Shown here piece after piece: positions 1 to 7,010 of a stretch of DNA of 19,891 bases. The position numbers and the translations under genes are program-made. Origin of the DNA: an uncultured Clostridia bacterium (GTDB lineage: Bacteria > Bacillota > Clostridia > Christensenellales > Aristaeellaceae); assembly GCA_937934775.1 (NCBI GenBank), contig CALGYL010000240.1, forward strand, positions 1 through 19,891. Direction: 5' to 3'. Position 1 is the stretch's first letter. The number at the start of each line of letters is the position of its first letter. The notes beneath the pieces were generated by a model. It ran no database searches and was not told where the DNA came from. It saw nothing but the letters and a program-made list of their open reading frames with translations.

Positions 1-855
1 CTGGTAGGGCGAGCGACCCATCACAAAGCTGTCCTTGACCCAGATGCAGGTGCCGCTGAGATGGAATCCCGCCTCGCGGAACGCCCTGCGGAAGTTCTCA
101 CCCTCGGTATCGGCGTGGAAAATGTACGCCGAGCCGCCCGATTCGAGGTTGTCCGCGAGGTTACGGAACGCGGAGAGCAGGAACTCGTAGAACTGCTCCG
201 CTTTCATGCTGTCGTTCTTGATCTTCAGTCCACTCGCAGACTCAAACGCCACGTTGTACGGCGGGTCGGTCAGCACAAGGTTCGCCTTGCGACCGGCCAT
301 CAGTCTCTTGACCGTGTCAGCGTCAGTCGCGTCGCCGCAGATCAGGCGGTGTCTGCCTAGTGTCCAGATGTCTCCAGGCAAAACAAAAGCCGCCTCTTCC
401 AGCGCGGCCGTCAGGTCGAAGTCGTCATCTTCAACGTCGCTACCGTCGCTGGTGAACAGCTTTTCGATCTCCTTGGCGTCGAAGCCGGTCAGTTCGAGGT
501 CGAAGCCGAGGTCTTTCAGCTCCCCGAACTCCAGGGCTAGCAGTTCTTCGTCCCAGCCCGCGCTCAGTGCGAGCCTGTTGTCGGCTAAAATATAAGCCCG
601 TTTCTGGGCGTCCGTCAGATGCTCCGCGAACACGCAGGGCACCTCCGTCAGCCCTTCAAGTTTCGCCGCCGCCACGCGCCCGTGACCCGCGATGATGTTA
701 TAATCCTTGTCCACGATGACGGGGTTCACGAACCCGAACTCGCGGAGCGAAGCACGCAGTTGGAGAATCTGCTCCTTGCTGTGGGTGCGGGCGTTCCTCG
801 CGTAGGGGACGAGGCGGTCGATATTCACATGTTCAAATCGCGACGTAGATTCCAT
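1..855 (-). CDS. ParB-domain DNA methyltransferase (5' part; runs off left edge)
   Basis: The reading frame is open from ATG at 855 down to base 1, so only the first 285 residues are seen. Residues about 8-80 form a ParB/Srx-like domain (NARTHSK, GFVNPVIVD, IIAGHGRVAAAKLEG). After an acidic linker (about 135-150) a methyltransferase begins: LPGDIWTLGRHRLICGDAT followed by catalytic motif IV DPPY at 197-200, typical of N6-adenine or N4-cytosine enzymes. A ParB domain fused to such an MTase is a common phage architecture. It would methylate phage or host DNA using SAM; a SAM synthetase is encoded at 14-15 kb. Start lies 3 nt after the small-terminase stop, indicating an operon. The SAM-binding FxGxG motif must lie beyond the window, as the DPPY-first order implies the beta-type arrangement. 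Target sequence unknown. Confidence 0.93.
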   Translation of the reverse strand, partial: MESTSRFEHVNIDRLVPYARNARTHSKEQILQLRASLREFGFVNPVIVDKDYNIIAGHGRVAAAKLEGLTEVPCVFAEHLTDAQKRAYILADNRLALSAGWDEELLALEFGELKDLGFDLELTGFDAKEIEKLFTSDGSDVEDDDFDLTAALEEAAFVLPGDIWTLGRHRLICGDATDADTVKRLMAGRKANLVLTDPPYNVAFESASGLKIKNDSMKAEQFYEFLLSAFRNLADNLESGGSAYIFHADTEGENFRRAFREAGFHLSGTCIWVKDSFVMGRSPYQ

Positions 856-858
856 CCG

Positions 859-1392
859 TTAAAACCCCCTGTTTCGCAGCATTTCGAGGAACTCGTTTTT
901 GCCTTCGTACTTCGATTCACAGTTTTGCGAGACGATCAGCCAGATCTGGTTGTAGACCGCCATCATCGCCTTCTGGTAGTCGAGCGCCATATTCACATAC
1001 GGGCTACGCTTGCCCGCCGCGATACGCCCGAGCTTCCGGTTCATGTACTCGCACTCGAGGTACGCCCTGCGCAGGAACGCGAAGTCCTCCACGAGGTTTG
1101 GCGCGACGAATTCCGTGCACCCTGCCGCGGCGACCCAGTCGGCGAGCATCATGTAAATCGCGCTCGCATGCGGCAAAACGTCTCCCCCCTCCTTGGCCGC
1201 AATGTCAAGGTAGGACGGCATCGTTTGAATTGTTGATTTCTTTGAAATCCCGAAGTTTGAATTCTGTGCATGATGATCGTCGACGAATTTGAGTTTCGTA
1301 ATTTCGCGCTTGCCGGGGTTGCCCTCGATGATCTTGTCCCCAAGGGGCTTCTTGGGTCTGCCCGCGCCAGGTCTTGCGCCGCCTCTTGGCAC
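859..1392 (-). CDS. Phage terminase small subunit, P27 family
   Basis: This 177-residue product opens with GARPGAGRPKKP and the P27-family signature EGNPGKRE (GNPGKR at residues 24-29), then a helical region. Small terminase subunits recognise phage DNA and recruit the large ATPase/nuclease subunit for packaging. The frame stays open upstream to an ATG at 1509, but I chose the GTG at 1390-1392: GAGGAGG sits 8 nt before it, and the conserved family N-terminus starts right there, whereas the extra 39 residues look like untranslated spacer and would overlap the HNH gene. HNH endonuclease immediately upstream is the usual partner near cos/pac packaging genes. The large subunit must lie beyond the left edge, past the methyltransferase. 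Confidence 0.88.
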   Translation of the reverse strand: MPRGGARPGAGRPKKPLGDKIIEGNPGKREITKLKFVDDHHAQNSNFGISKKSTIQTMPSYLDIAAKEGGDVLPHASAIYMMLADWVAAAGCTEFVAPNLVEDFAFLRRAYLECEYMNRKLGRIAAGKRSPYVNMALDYQKAMMAVYNQIWLIVSQNCESKYEGKNEFLEMLRNRGF

Positions 1393-1498
1393 GGACGTCG
1401 CCTCCTCGCTGTTTGAAAACGGTTTTTGATTTCGCGAAAATCCACGCGAGAGGCCTTGCCCGGTTCCCCCTGAGATAGGCACAGAGATCAGATCCCCC

Positions 1499-1858
1499 CT
1501 ACCGGGCACCCCAGCGGTCGCCGTCCTTCGCGGAGATCGCCGAGTGGCATGGCTTACAGAGCGACATGAGATTTTCCTCGGCGTGCGTACCGCCGCGGGA
1601 GAGCGGCAGGATGTGGTGAACCTCCACAGCCGGCTTTGTCAGGCCGCACTTCCGGCACTCCTCGCAGAGCGGGTGCGACGCGAGGAAGCGGCTGCGGACT
1701 CCCCGCCACAAACGGCCGTAGCGTCTCTTTGCCGCCGGGTTCCTGCCGTACCTGTCATACTGCTGGTCGGTACGTTTCTGATGTTCCGCACAGTAACGGC
1801 CGGCCGTCAGAAGCGGGCATCCTGGGTAGGAACAGGGGCGCTTGGGTCTGAAAGGCAT
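1499..1858 (-). CDS. Phage HNH endonuclease
   Basis: A 119-residue protein with a complete HNH fold: C65xxC68, VHHI (H81-H82), N96 and CxxCH (C101, C104, H105). N-terminal cysteines C9, C14 and C23 may bind a further zinc. HNH proteins next to the small terminase are needed for specific DNA cleavage during packaging in several phages (HK97 gp74 type). The frame is open to 1942, but that extension reads through a terminator hairpin; the ATG at 1856-1858 has GGAAGGTGAG just upstream and starts with the family-like MPFRPKRPCSYPGC. The gene directly follows a terminator (1876-1916) and a candidate late promoter, so its expression probably depends on terminator readthrough. Confidence 0.92.
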   Translation of the reverse strand: MPFRPKRPCSYPGCPLLTAGRYCAEHQKRTDQQYDRYGRNPAAKRRYGRLWRGVRSRFLASHPLCEECRKCGLTKPAVEVHHILPLSRGGTHAEENLMSLCKPCHSAISAKDGDRWGAR

Positions 1859-1875
1859 TGGCTCACCTTCCCGGG

Positions 1876-1916
1876 CAAAAGAAAAGCCCTCGCGGGATTG
1901 CTCCCCGCGAAGGCTT
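1876..1916 (-). terminator. Rho-independent terminator directly upstream of HNH gene
   Basis: Read on the minus strand, AAGCC-TCGCGGG pairs with CCCGCGA-GGCTT (arms 1912-1916/1904-1910 and 1890-1896/1884-1888, one A-C mismatch, 7-nt loop), followed by TTTTCTTTTG. The U-tract ends about 5 nt before the HNH ribosome binding site. It separates the regulator gene from HNH and terminase. Confidence 0.85.
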
Positions 1917-1940
1917 ATCAGCATCTGATTCGATGATACC

Positions 1941-1946
1941 ATTATA
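1941..1946 (-). promoter_or_regulatory. Candidate late promoter -10 (TATAAT)
   Basis: A perfect TATAAT lies on the minus strand in the gap between the regulator stop (1982) and the terminator. No good -35 TTGACA is found 16-18 nt upstream, which fits a promoter needing an activator. Transcription starting near 1934 would enter the terminator hairpin within about 20 nt. Confidence 0.45.
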
Positions 1947-1981
1947 GCGTGGGGATCAGAGAAAATCGTCCGCGATATTAC

Positions 1982-2440
1982 TCATTTGCCAAACAGGAGT
2001 AGGGTGAGGTGCTGAAGCGCGCGGTTCTTCTTGTTGTACGCGGAGGAGCGTTCGACGCTGAACCGGTCGCAGATGTTGTAGACCGCGTCGATCTGTTTCT
2101 GGTCGTCGCCGAAGTAGAACTCCTTCAGGATAAACCTTTCGTCTTCCGACAACGTTTCCCATGCTGGCTTAAACCACTCCATGTATTCCAGCGCCTGACG
2201 GTATCGTTCCTTGAGAACGTCGATCTCGTCAATCCCGGCGGCCAGTCTGTTCTCCCCCGCAGTTGGATTGTGTGCCGACGGCATCCCTGTCAGCATGGAA
2301 GTCCTGGGCACAACCATCCGCTCCTGCAGGAGCGCGATATCCTCACCGGTATGCTCGGTGATATAGGCCATGCTGTCGAAGTCTTTCAGGGCGCTGATGG
2401 CGGCCGACCGCTTGTCCAGGTATTGCCATACGATATTCAT
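1982..2440 (-). CDS. Phage late-gene transcription regulator, sigma region 4-like (ArpU/RinA/DUF1492-type)
   Basis: A 152-residue, mostly helical protein. The N-terminal half is a coiled/helical segment; the C-terminal part (LSEDERFILKEFYFGDDQK... then a helix-turn-helix around FSVERSSAYNKKNRALQHL) resembles sigma region 4 and the C-terminus of ArpU/RinA-like late activators. Such genes usually sit just before the HNH-terminase block and switch on packaging and structural genes. A GTG at 2452 is in frame, but the sequence GTGAGGT there is the ribosome binding site for the ATG at 2438-2440, which I take as the start. The family assignment is from overall pattern and position, not from a diagnostic motif. 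An attenuator-like promoter/terminator pair follows immediately downstream. Confidence 0.72.
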   Translation of the reverse strand: MNIVWQYLDKRSAAISALKDFDSMAYITEHTGEDIALLQERMVVPRTSMLTGMPSAHNPTAGENRLAAGIDEIDVLKERYRQALEYMEWFKPAWETLSEDERFILKEFYFGDDQKQIDAVYNICDRFSVERSSAYNKKNRALQHLTLLLFGK

Positions 2441-2499
2441 CTCGTACCTCACATGTATTCATCATAAGCCGAGTGGCATGCGTGGTCACGCCGCTCACC

Positions 2500-3375
2500 T
2501 CAATCCTGCATCGTCAGAAGGCGCGGATCGACCGTGCCGCGCCCGCCGCCGCGGTTGTACATCTTGACCAGCGCCAGTGCGTGAGCGATGTCTGACGATG
2601 AGCGCTGCTGCCTGCGCGCTTCGTCCCGCAGATCCTCATAGTTCGCGCCATGTAGGCGCTTTATAAACCGCTCGCGGTTGAGCCCTTCGCCGTATTCCCG
2701 GAATAAAACGCTGACGCCGCCCAGCACGTAGCTGGTCAGGCTCCATGCCGCGCCGCCCCAGGTGTCTGCAATCAGCCGGAGGATCCGCTCGTATTCCTCC
2801 GGGCCGCGGTCCTTGTACAGCTTATACGCTTTTGCAAGTGCTGCGATGGTATTCTTCGCCGCGCTGCCCGACCTGTCCGTTAGGGCCAACCCTACGCTTT
2901 CAGTGTTGGTGCGGAATTCCTCCGCCTCCGGACTCCTGGAGACCAACATGGCGCGCAGACGGACTCCGAACGCCACGTCTTTCGATTCTCCAGTCTGAAG
3001 CGCGAACAGGTAGGCCTCGTCCTCGTAGGTCAGGCCACGGAATACTTTGCAGTCTACGGGGAATGGCGAGTCGCCGTGGATGCGCTTGAGCGCCATCAAC
3101 GTGTGCGCCCCGTCGAACACATATAAGTGCCCGTCACGATTGGACACCTTGAGGGTGTTGACGACGCGGGGGTCGAAGTTTTCCGCGATCCGCTCCACGC
3201 GCGCGGTGTCGATGGGACGCTGATAACTGGTATCCGTCTCCAGCATGGTACTTAACAGCTGCCGAAACTCATAGCCGCAGGCTTCGTTGCACATTCTCAC
3301 GGCGGAGGTCTTCGGGGTCTGCGGGTTTACATTCATCATTCCGGCGCGGCGGATCTTCCTGTTTCTCTTACTCAT
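2500..3375 (-). CDS. ParB/Srx-like phage protein (DUF6551-type)
   Basis: A 291-residue protein whose residues about 45-100 form a ParB-like nuclease/Srx fold: YQRPIDTARVERIAENFDP, VVNTLKVSNRDGHLYVFDGAHTLMALKRI, with DGAH at 88-91 in the position of the ParB GxHR-type loop. The remaining two thirds are helical and end in a basic, glycine-rich stretch. The ATG at 3375 overlaps the previous gene's stop by 8 nt, so translation is probably coupled. Proteins of this type are common in clostridial phages, where their function is unknown; DNA binding or a role in replication control or DNA modification is inference only. It is one of three ParB-fold genes within 4.4 kb. Confidence 0.75.
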   Translation of the reverse strand: MSKRNRKIRRAGMMNVNPQTPKTSAVRMCNEACGYEFRQLLSTMLETDTSYQRPIDTARVERIAENFDPRVVNTLKVSNRDGHLYVFDGAHTLMALKRIHGDSPFPVDCKVFRGLTYEDEAYLFALQTGESKDVAFGVRLRAMLVSRSPEAEEFRTNTESVGLALTDRSGSAAKNTIAALAKAYKLYKDRGPEEYERILRLIADTWGGAAWSLTSYVLGGVSVLFREYGEGLNRERFIKRLHGANYEDLRDEARRQQRSSSDIAHALALVKMYNRGGGRGTVDPRLLTMQD

Positions 3376-4420
3376 GATCGAGCATCTCCCTTACGTATTC
3401 GTCGAATGCCTCCACGGCGCCGCTCGCGGATTCCAGGATCCCACGGAGGGTTTCGTTGTTGTCGGGGGACGCCATGCCGGGCGTATAAAGCCTGATGGCG
3501 TTCCGGGTGTTGGCGAGATAACACCCTACAATGAAGCGCATGTGGTCCGACACGTTCGGGAACATGTCCGGGCGGTCGGGCAGCGGCGCAGCGACGTGTA
3601 TGGGGTGCCCTTTGTGCATACCGATGGAGGAGACCGGCTGCGACGAGATTGGTTCTACAGTCTGCTCGGGGGCATCGGCGGTCTGCTGGCCGTTGTTGGC
3701 GGCATGCCCGGACATCCCGGGGATTTCTTTCTCGCAGGTCTTGCACACGAGGGAAAAGTCGTGATGCTTGGAGGGAACACGGAACTCCGCCACGGGCTTC
3801 TCCTGTTTGCAACGGGTACAGGTCCGGGTCTCCTCCGCGTGTTCCCTGTGCATCAGCTCGGTGTACGCCCTGTTGACGGACATTTCGCCACGGCGGAGCT
3901 TGTGCTTGATTTCGTCATCCGCAGCCACCGACAGCTTCTTGACCTTGTGGATGGTATCATGAGAGACGCCGGCCAGTTTGCCCAGTTCACGATCCGTTGT
4001 TGGATGTGGCTTTTCAGCTTCACCAGAATTCTGGCGAAGCTGGGGCGCGGTTCCTCCGGTTGAAGTCACCTGCCGCTCCCTCGCCTGAGCCTTCAGCAGC
4101 GGCTCAAATTTCATCACCAGTTCCCCGCGCTGGAACGAGTTTAGGTTTCGCCGACCCAGCTGATTCGTGATGATCCAGAGCAGCGCTTCCCTACGGTCGG
4201 CAAACGCCTTCTCCATGACCGCAAAGGGAACGTTGTGCTTTTGGCAGATCTCGTAGCGGTTGTGTCCGTCCACGATTGCGCCGTTCCAGATGACGAGCGG
4301 CGTCTCGCAGCCCTCCTTCAGGATGCTGGCTTCCAGCAACCCCCGTTCCTCGTCCGTGAGTGGGGGAATCAGGTCCCGGAACTCCGGGTCGATGGTCAAC
4401 ATTTTCAGTTCTTTTTCCAT
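3368..4420 (-). CDS. ParB-like DNA-binding protein with C4 zinc finger
   Basis: 350 residues from ATG at 4418-4420, with GGGGGA upstream; the frame continues to 4603 but the added arginine/proline-rich residues are a shadow of the VRR-NUC gene. Residues about 8-80 are a ParB N-terminal domain (PLVIWNGAIVDGHNRYEICQKHNVPF, DGHNRYE at 51-57). A ParB-like helix-turn-helix follows (TTDRELGKLAGVSHDTIHKVKKL, about 141-163). Then comes a four-cysteine finger, C201xxC204 and C226xxC229 (CTRCKQEKP...CKTCEKEI), and a helical C-terminus. ParB CTPase motifs beyond the N-domain are not obvious. It starts 2 nt after the VRR-NUC stop and overlaps the next gene, so it belongs to one translational unit. It may act in plasmid-like phage segregation, transcription or replication; which one cannot be told here. 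Confidence 0.8.
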   Translation of the reverse strand: MEKELKMLTIDPEFRDLIPPLTDEERGLLEASILKEGCETPLVIWNGAIVDGHNRYEICQKHNVPFAVMEKAFADRREALLWIITNQLGRRNLNSFQRGELVMKFEPLLKAQARERQVTSTGGTAPQLRQNSGEAEKPHPTTDRELGKLAGVSHDTIHKVKKLSVAADDEIKHKLRRGEMSVNRAYTELMHREHAEETRTCTRCKQEKPVAEFRVPSKHHDFSLVCKTCEKEIPGMSGHAANNGQQTADAPEQTVEPISSQPVSSIGMHKGHPIHVAAPLPDRPDMFPNVSDHMRFIVGCYLANTRNAIRLYTPGMASPDNNETLRGILESASGAVEAFDEYVREMLDHE

Positions 4421-4422
4421 GG

Positions 4423-4725
4423 TCAGGTCCCCCTTTGTTCTTCGTCCGCCTGGGCGATGATGGCTTTCACATCCTCCACGCTCTCCACACGGCGGGCGAT
4501 GCCTCCCGCGCGGTTGATCTTCTCGATCGCCCGCTTCTGGAGTTCGGTCAGCCGCCCGCCGGGCAGCTTGGCCTCCAGCCCCAGAAAACGGCCTTTGTAG
4601 CACGCGATGATGTCGGGCATGCCGCTGGTACCATACGGCCCACCGTGTTCCTTGAAATAAAAAACGTCGCCCCCCAGCGACGTGAGATACCGCTTGATCG
4701 CGGCAATCAGGTCACGCTCCAGCAT
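4423..4725 (-). CDS. VRR-NUC domain nuclease
   Basis: A 100-residue stand-alone VRR-NUC (PD-(D/E)XK superfamily). Motifs seen: N-terminal LERDLIAAIKRYL, YGTSGMPDIIACYKGRFLGLEAK with catalytic D38, E51 and K53, then Q63 in ELQ. Such small nucleases resolve branched DNA or nick during phage replication and commonly sit beside the SNF2 helicase in these phages. Here the two are separated by a toxin-antitoxin cassette. GGAGGAATAAG precedes the ATG at 4725, and the U-tract of the cassette's terminator ends only a few bases before that ribosome binding site, so the gene needs readthrough or a promoter I cannot identify. Confidence 0.92.
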   Translation of the reverse strand: MLERDLIAAIKRYLTSLGGDVFYFKEHGGPYGTSGMPDIIACYKGRFLGLEAKLPGGRLTELQKRAIEKINRAGGIARRVESVEDVKAIIAQADEEQRGT

Positions 4726-4739
4726 CTTATTCCTCCAAC

Positions 4740-4769
4740 AAAAAACCGGCGCGCTTGCGACGCACCGGT
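4740..4769 (-). terminator. Rho-independent terminator closing the toxin-antitoxin cassette
   Basis: On the minus strand ACCGG-GCG... pairs with ...CGC-CCGGT (outer arms 4765-4769 and 4745-4749, inner arms 4761-4763 and 4751-4753, one A-C mismatch, 7-nt loop), followed by six U from 4745 to 4740. It lies 20 nt after the toxin stop. Confidence 0.85.
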
Positions 4770-4788
4770 CAAATGTACCTTCTTCTGA

Positions 4789-5109
4789 TCACCTTGGCCC
4801 GAACAACAGCTGCAACCAATCCTGTCGGCTGTGTAGAACGCGGCCGATCCGAACCTCAGCGTCCACTACACGATAGAAGATCAGGTAGGGCGAAACCACC
4901 AGGTATCGGTAACCTGGCGCGATCATCATCGGTTCGTCCGTTCGGATCGCTGCGCCGATGTAGGGCGCTTCCGCCAAGCGATCAATGCTCTTCTCAAATT
5001 CGGACAGCATCTTCAGCGCCGCATCTTGGTTTTCCAGTACGATGTAGTCGAATATCGCGTCCATGTCATCCACAGCCTGCTGGGCATAGCGAATCCGGTA
5101 TTTACTCAT
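4789..5109 (-). CDS. Type II toxin, ParE/RelE superfamily
   Basis: A 106-residue protein with the ParE/RelE layout: YRIRYAQQAVDDMDAIFDYI, an alpha-hairpin (NQDAALKMLSEFEKSIDRLAEAPYIG), then the beta-core GYRYLVVSPYLIFYRVVDAEVRIGRVLHSRQDW. The sequence YLIFYRV followed by I-x-R-V-L-H-x-R is characteristic. ParE members poison DNA gyrase while RelE members cleave mRNA; the long helical hairpin and the lack of an obvious RelE catalytic triad favour ParE, but this is not certain. Its ATG overlaps the antitoxin stop by 8 nt and has no strong ribosome binding site, so translation is likely coupled. A terminator follows. The target and partner are inferred from family. Confidence 0.88.
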   Translation of the reverse strand: MSKYRIRYAQQAVDDMDAIFDYIVLENQDAALKMLSEFEKSIDRLAEAPYIGAAIRTDEPMMIAPGYRYLVVSPYLIFYRVVDAEVRIGRVLHSRQDWLQLLFGPR

Positions 5110-5392
5110 GGCGGATGCGTTCCCGGAGCCGCTTCATCACAGCTTCATGATCTGAAAAGTTGCCTTCAGCCATCTGCCGATCTGCGACCGCCAGCTTCAT
5201 CTGCAGACGATACCACGCTTCTCGGCGGCAAAACGCCTCATGGCTCATGACGATCAGATCGTTTTCGCCATTATTGGTGATCAGGATCGGGTCATCCGTC
5301 TGGTGGCATAGCTCTGAGAATTTTTTATAGTCCGCGCGGATCGCCGTGGACGGCTTCACCGTCAGCACGCTCGGAACCCTTGACTCGCTCAT
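5102..5392 (-). CDS. Antitoxin, Phd/YefM family
   Basis: A 96-residue protein: VKPSTAIRADYKKFSELCHQTDDPILITNNGENDLIVMSHEAF is the Phd/YefM DNA-binding N-domain, followed by a charged C-terminal tail (residues about 60-96) that would wrap the toxin. AGGAGG lies 9 nt before the ATG at 5390-5392. It has its own sigma-A promoter and an inverted repeat over the leader (5396-5411), consistent with the autorepression usual in this family. Neutralises the ParE-like toxin encoded next and would stabilise the prophage or block competing phages. Confidence 0.9.
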   Translation of the reverse strand: MSESRVPSVLTVKPSTAIRADYKKFSELCHQTDDPILITNNGENDLIVMSHEAFCRREAWYRLQMKLAVADRQMAEGNFSDHEAVMKRLRERIRHE

Positions 5393-5395
5393 ACC

Positions 5396-5411
5396 TATCA
5401 GCCTCCTGATA
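5396..5411. promoter_or_regulatory. Inverted repeat, probable antitoxin operator
   Basis: TATCAG-4 nt-CTGATA is a perfect inverted repeat between the -10 box and the antitoxin start, overlapping its Shine-Dalgarno. Phd/YefM antitoxins autoregulate through short palindromes at this position; direct binding is inferred. Confidence 0.5.
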
Positions 5412-5424
5412 CTATTCTATTCGG

Positions 5425-5453
5425 ATTCTACCATATCGTCCACTGGAATGCAA
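5425..5453 (-). promoter_or_regulatory. Sigma-A promoter of the toxin-antitoxin cassette
   Basis: On the minus strand: -35 TTGCAT (5453-5448), 17-nt spacer, -10 TAGAAT (5430-5425) preceded by TGG, an extended -10. It lies between the SNF2 helicase stop and the antitoxin start, giving the cassette its own promoter. Confidence 0.75.
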
Positions 5454-5463
5454 GCGACTTAAT

Positions 5464-6867
5464 CTACTGTTCTCGTCGTAAGCTGCCAACTCGTGCCTTG
5501 ACCGCGGCCAGCAGCGCGTCCTGGCCGGTAGCTTTGTCTTTGAGCGCCCGCATCACCTGCTCGTCCATCGTGCCCTTGACCACCAGATGGTGGATCACCA
5601 CTATCTCTCGCTGCCCCTGCCGCCAGAGCCGGGCGTTCGCCTGCTCATAAAGTTCCAGGCTCCAGTTGAGGCCGAACCACACGATGGTGGACCCGCCATG
5701 CTGGAGGTTGAGCCCGTGACCGGTGGCGGCGGGGTGGGTCGCCGCGATAGGTATGTGCCCCGCGTTCCAGTCCTCCATGTCCTGAGCCGTCCTCAGCTCG
5801 CGAACGCCACCCGGCACATCCGGCCCCCACTTCACGAACCGCTCCTGAATCCTGGCCAGGTCATGCTTGTAGGCGTACATCACCAGCACGGGTTTTCCGT
5901 TGGCCGCCTCAATCAGGTCTTCCAGCGCCTCCAGCTTCCGGTCATGGATCACCCGGATGTTGTGATGCTCGTCGTACACCGCGCCATTCGAAAGCTGGAG
6001 GAGCTTCCCCGCCAGCGTCGCGGCGTTCAGCGCCAGCACATTGCCGTCCGCATAGGGGAGCAGCATGTCCCGCTCCATCTGCTTGTAAAGCTTTTCTTCC
6101 CGGGGCGGAAGCGACAGCTCCACGATGTTGTCCACACGATTGGGCATGTTCAGGTGGTCCGCCGCCCGCATTGAAACGCAGATATCCGAAAGGCGCCGGT
6201 AGATGTCCTCCTCCGCTCCGGGCTTCAGCTCACGCTTGTAGGGCAGCCAGCTGTTCGGTGTTGTGAAGAACAGATCGAGGTAGGTATGCATTGTCCGCCC
6301 CAGACGCTTGCCCCGGTCCAGCAGGAAGATTTGTGGCCAAAGGTCCTCCATACCGTTGGGAGCAGGGGTGCCGGTCAATCCGACCACCCGACTGAACTGC
6401 CCGATCACCTTCTTCAGCGCCAGGAATCGCTTCGCCCGGCTGTTCTTGAAGGAGCTGAGTTCGTCTATCACCAACATATCGAAGGGGAGCCTACGCCCGG
6501 CGAAATGCTTCACCAGCCATTCCACGTTCTCGCGGTTGATGACGTACAGTTCGGCTTTCCGGGACAGCGCGGCAATCCGCTGCTTAGGTGTACCAAGGAT
6601 CCGCTCCAGCCGGAGGTTTTTCAGATGTTCCCACTTGGCCAGTTCCGCGAGCCAGGTGTCCCGAGCCACCCGTAGCGGCGCGATGATCAGCACGCGGCTG
6701 ACCTCGTAGCTATCCCACAGCAGGTGAGCAATGGCTGTCAGCGCGATGGCAGTCTTCCCCAAACCCATATCAAGAAAGATCCCGCAAGCTGGATGGCTTT
6801 CAATGAAGCCCACGCAAAATGCCTGATACGGGTGAAGCGCGTTGTCATTCAAAAGGGCATCCCCCAA
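5464..6867 (-). CDS. SNF2/SF2-type DNA helicase
   Basis: 467 residues with ordered superfamily 2 motifs: Q-like HPYQAFCVGFI (12-22), Walker A MGLGKTA (34-40), DEAH-equivalent IDELS (134-138), TGTPAPNG motif III (165-172) and a C-terminal RLWRQGQ motif VI (413-419). This is the phage SNF2-like helicase found beside VRR-NUC and VapE genes; it would remodel or unwind DNA during phage replication with ATP. The start is TTG at 6865-6867, 7 nt after GGAGGTG; the nearby ATG is out of frame. A 143-nt spacer with a long hairpin (6906-6968) precedes it. Length and motif order are normal and no damage is seen. Confidence 0.93.
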   Translation of the reverse strand: MGDALLNDNALHPYQAFCVGFIESHPACGIFLDMGLGKTAIALTAIAHLLWDSYEVSRVLIIAPLRVARDTWLAELAKWEHLKNLRLERILGTPKQRIAALSRKAELYVINRENVEWLVKHFAGRRLPFDMLVIDELSSFKNSRAKRFLALKKVIGQFSRVVGLTGTPAPNGMEDLWPQIFLLDRGKRLGRTMHTYLDLFFTTPNSWLPYKRELKPGAEEDIYRRLSDICVSMRAADHLNMPNRVDNIVELSLPPREEKLYKQMERDMLLPYADGNVLALNAATLAGKLLQLSNGAVYDEHHNIRVIHDRKLEALEDLIEAANGKPVLVMYAYKHDLARIQERFVKWGPDVPGGVRELRTAQDMEDWNAGHIPIAATHPAATGHGLNLQHGGSTIVWFGLNWSLELYEQANARLWRQGQREIVVIHHLVVKGTMDEQVMRALKDKATGQDALLAAVKARVGSLRREQ

Positions 6868-6905
6868 GTTCCATCACCTCCGAATAGCGTTTATGCCGTA
6901 GGCGC

Positions 6906-6968
6906 GGATAACCCCGGGGGTAGCACGCCATGCCCTAACAGCACAGCTTGCAGGCGCCGGGGTTATCC
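6906..6968 (-). repeat. Long hairpin in the helicase leader
   Basis: GGATAACCCCGG (6906-6917) and CCGGGGTTATCC (6957-6968) are perfect 12-bp inverted repeats with a 39-nt loop. Inside it CGCC and TGC pair with GGCG and GCA, extending the stem with one bulged A. There is no U-tract, so it is not a simple terminator. It occupies the spacer between the YozE-like gene and the helicase start and may be a structured mRNA leader, a processing site or a replication structure. I do not recognise the RNA family. Confidence 0.6.
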
Positions 6969-7010
6969 TGGCCTTTCTCCGTTTTACTGGAAAACCGCCC
7001 GCCGGTAATC

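Noticed and set aside
619..1236. Long plus-strand open frame opposite the MTase and small terminase
   Set aside because: Histidine/arginine/valine-rich composition, no motif, antisense to well-supported genes.
1499..1942. Longer HNH reading frame starting at 1942
   Set aside because: The extra 28 codons are read through the terminator stem and the ATG at 1858 has the better ribosome binding site.
6970..7010. Small GTTTT/AAAAC repeat as a terminator after the YozE-like gene
   Set aside because: Stem is only 5 bp and has no following U-tract.
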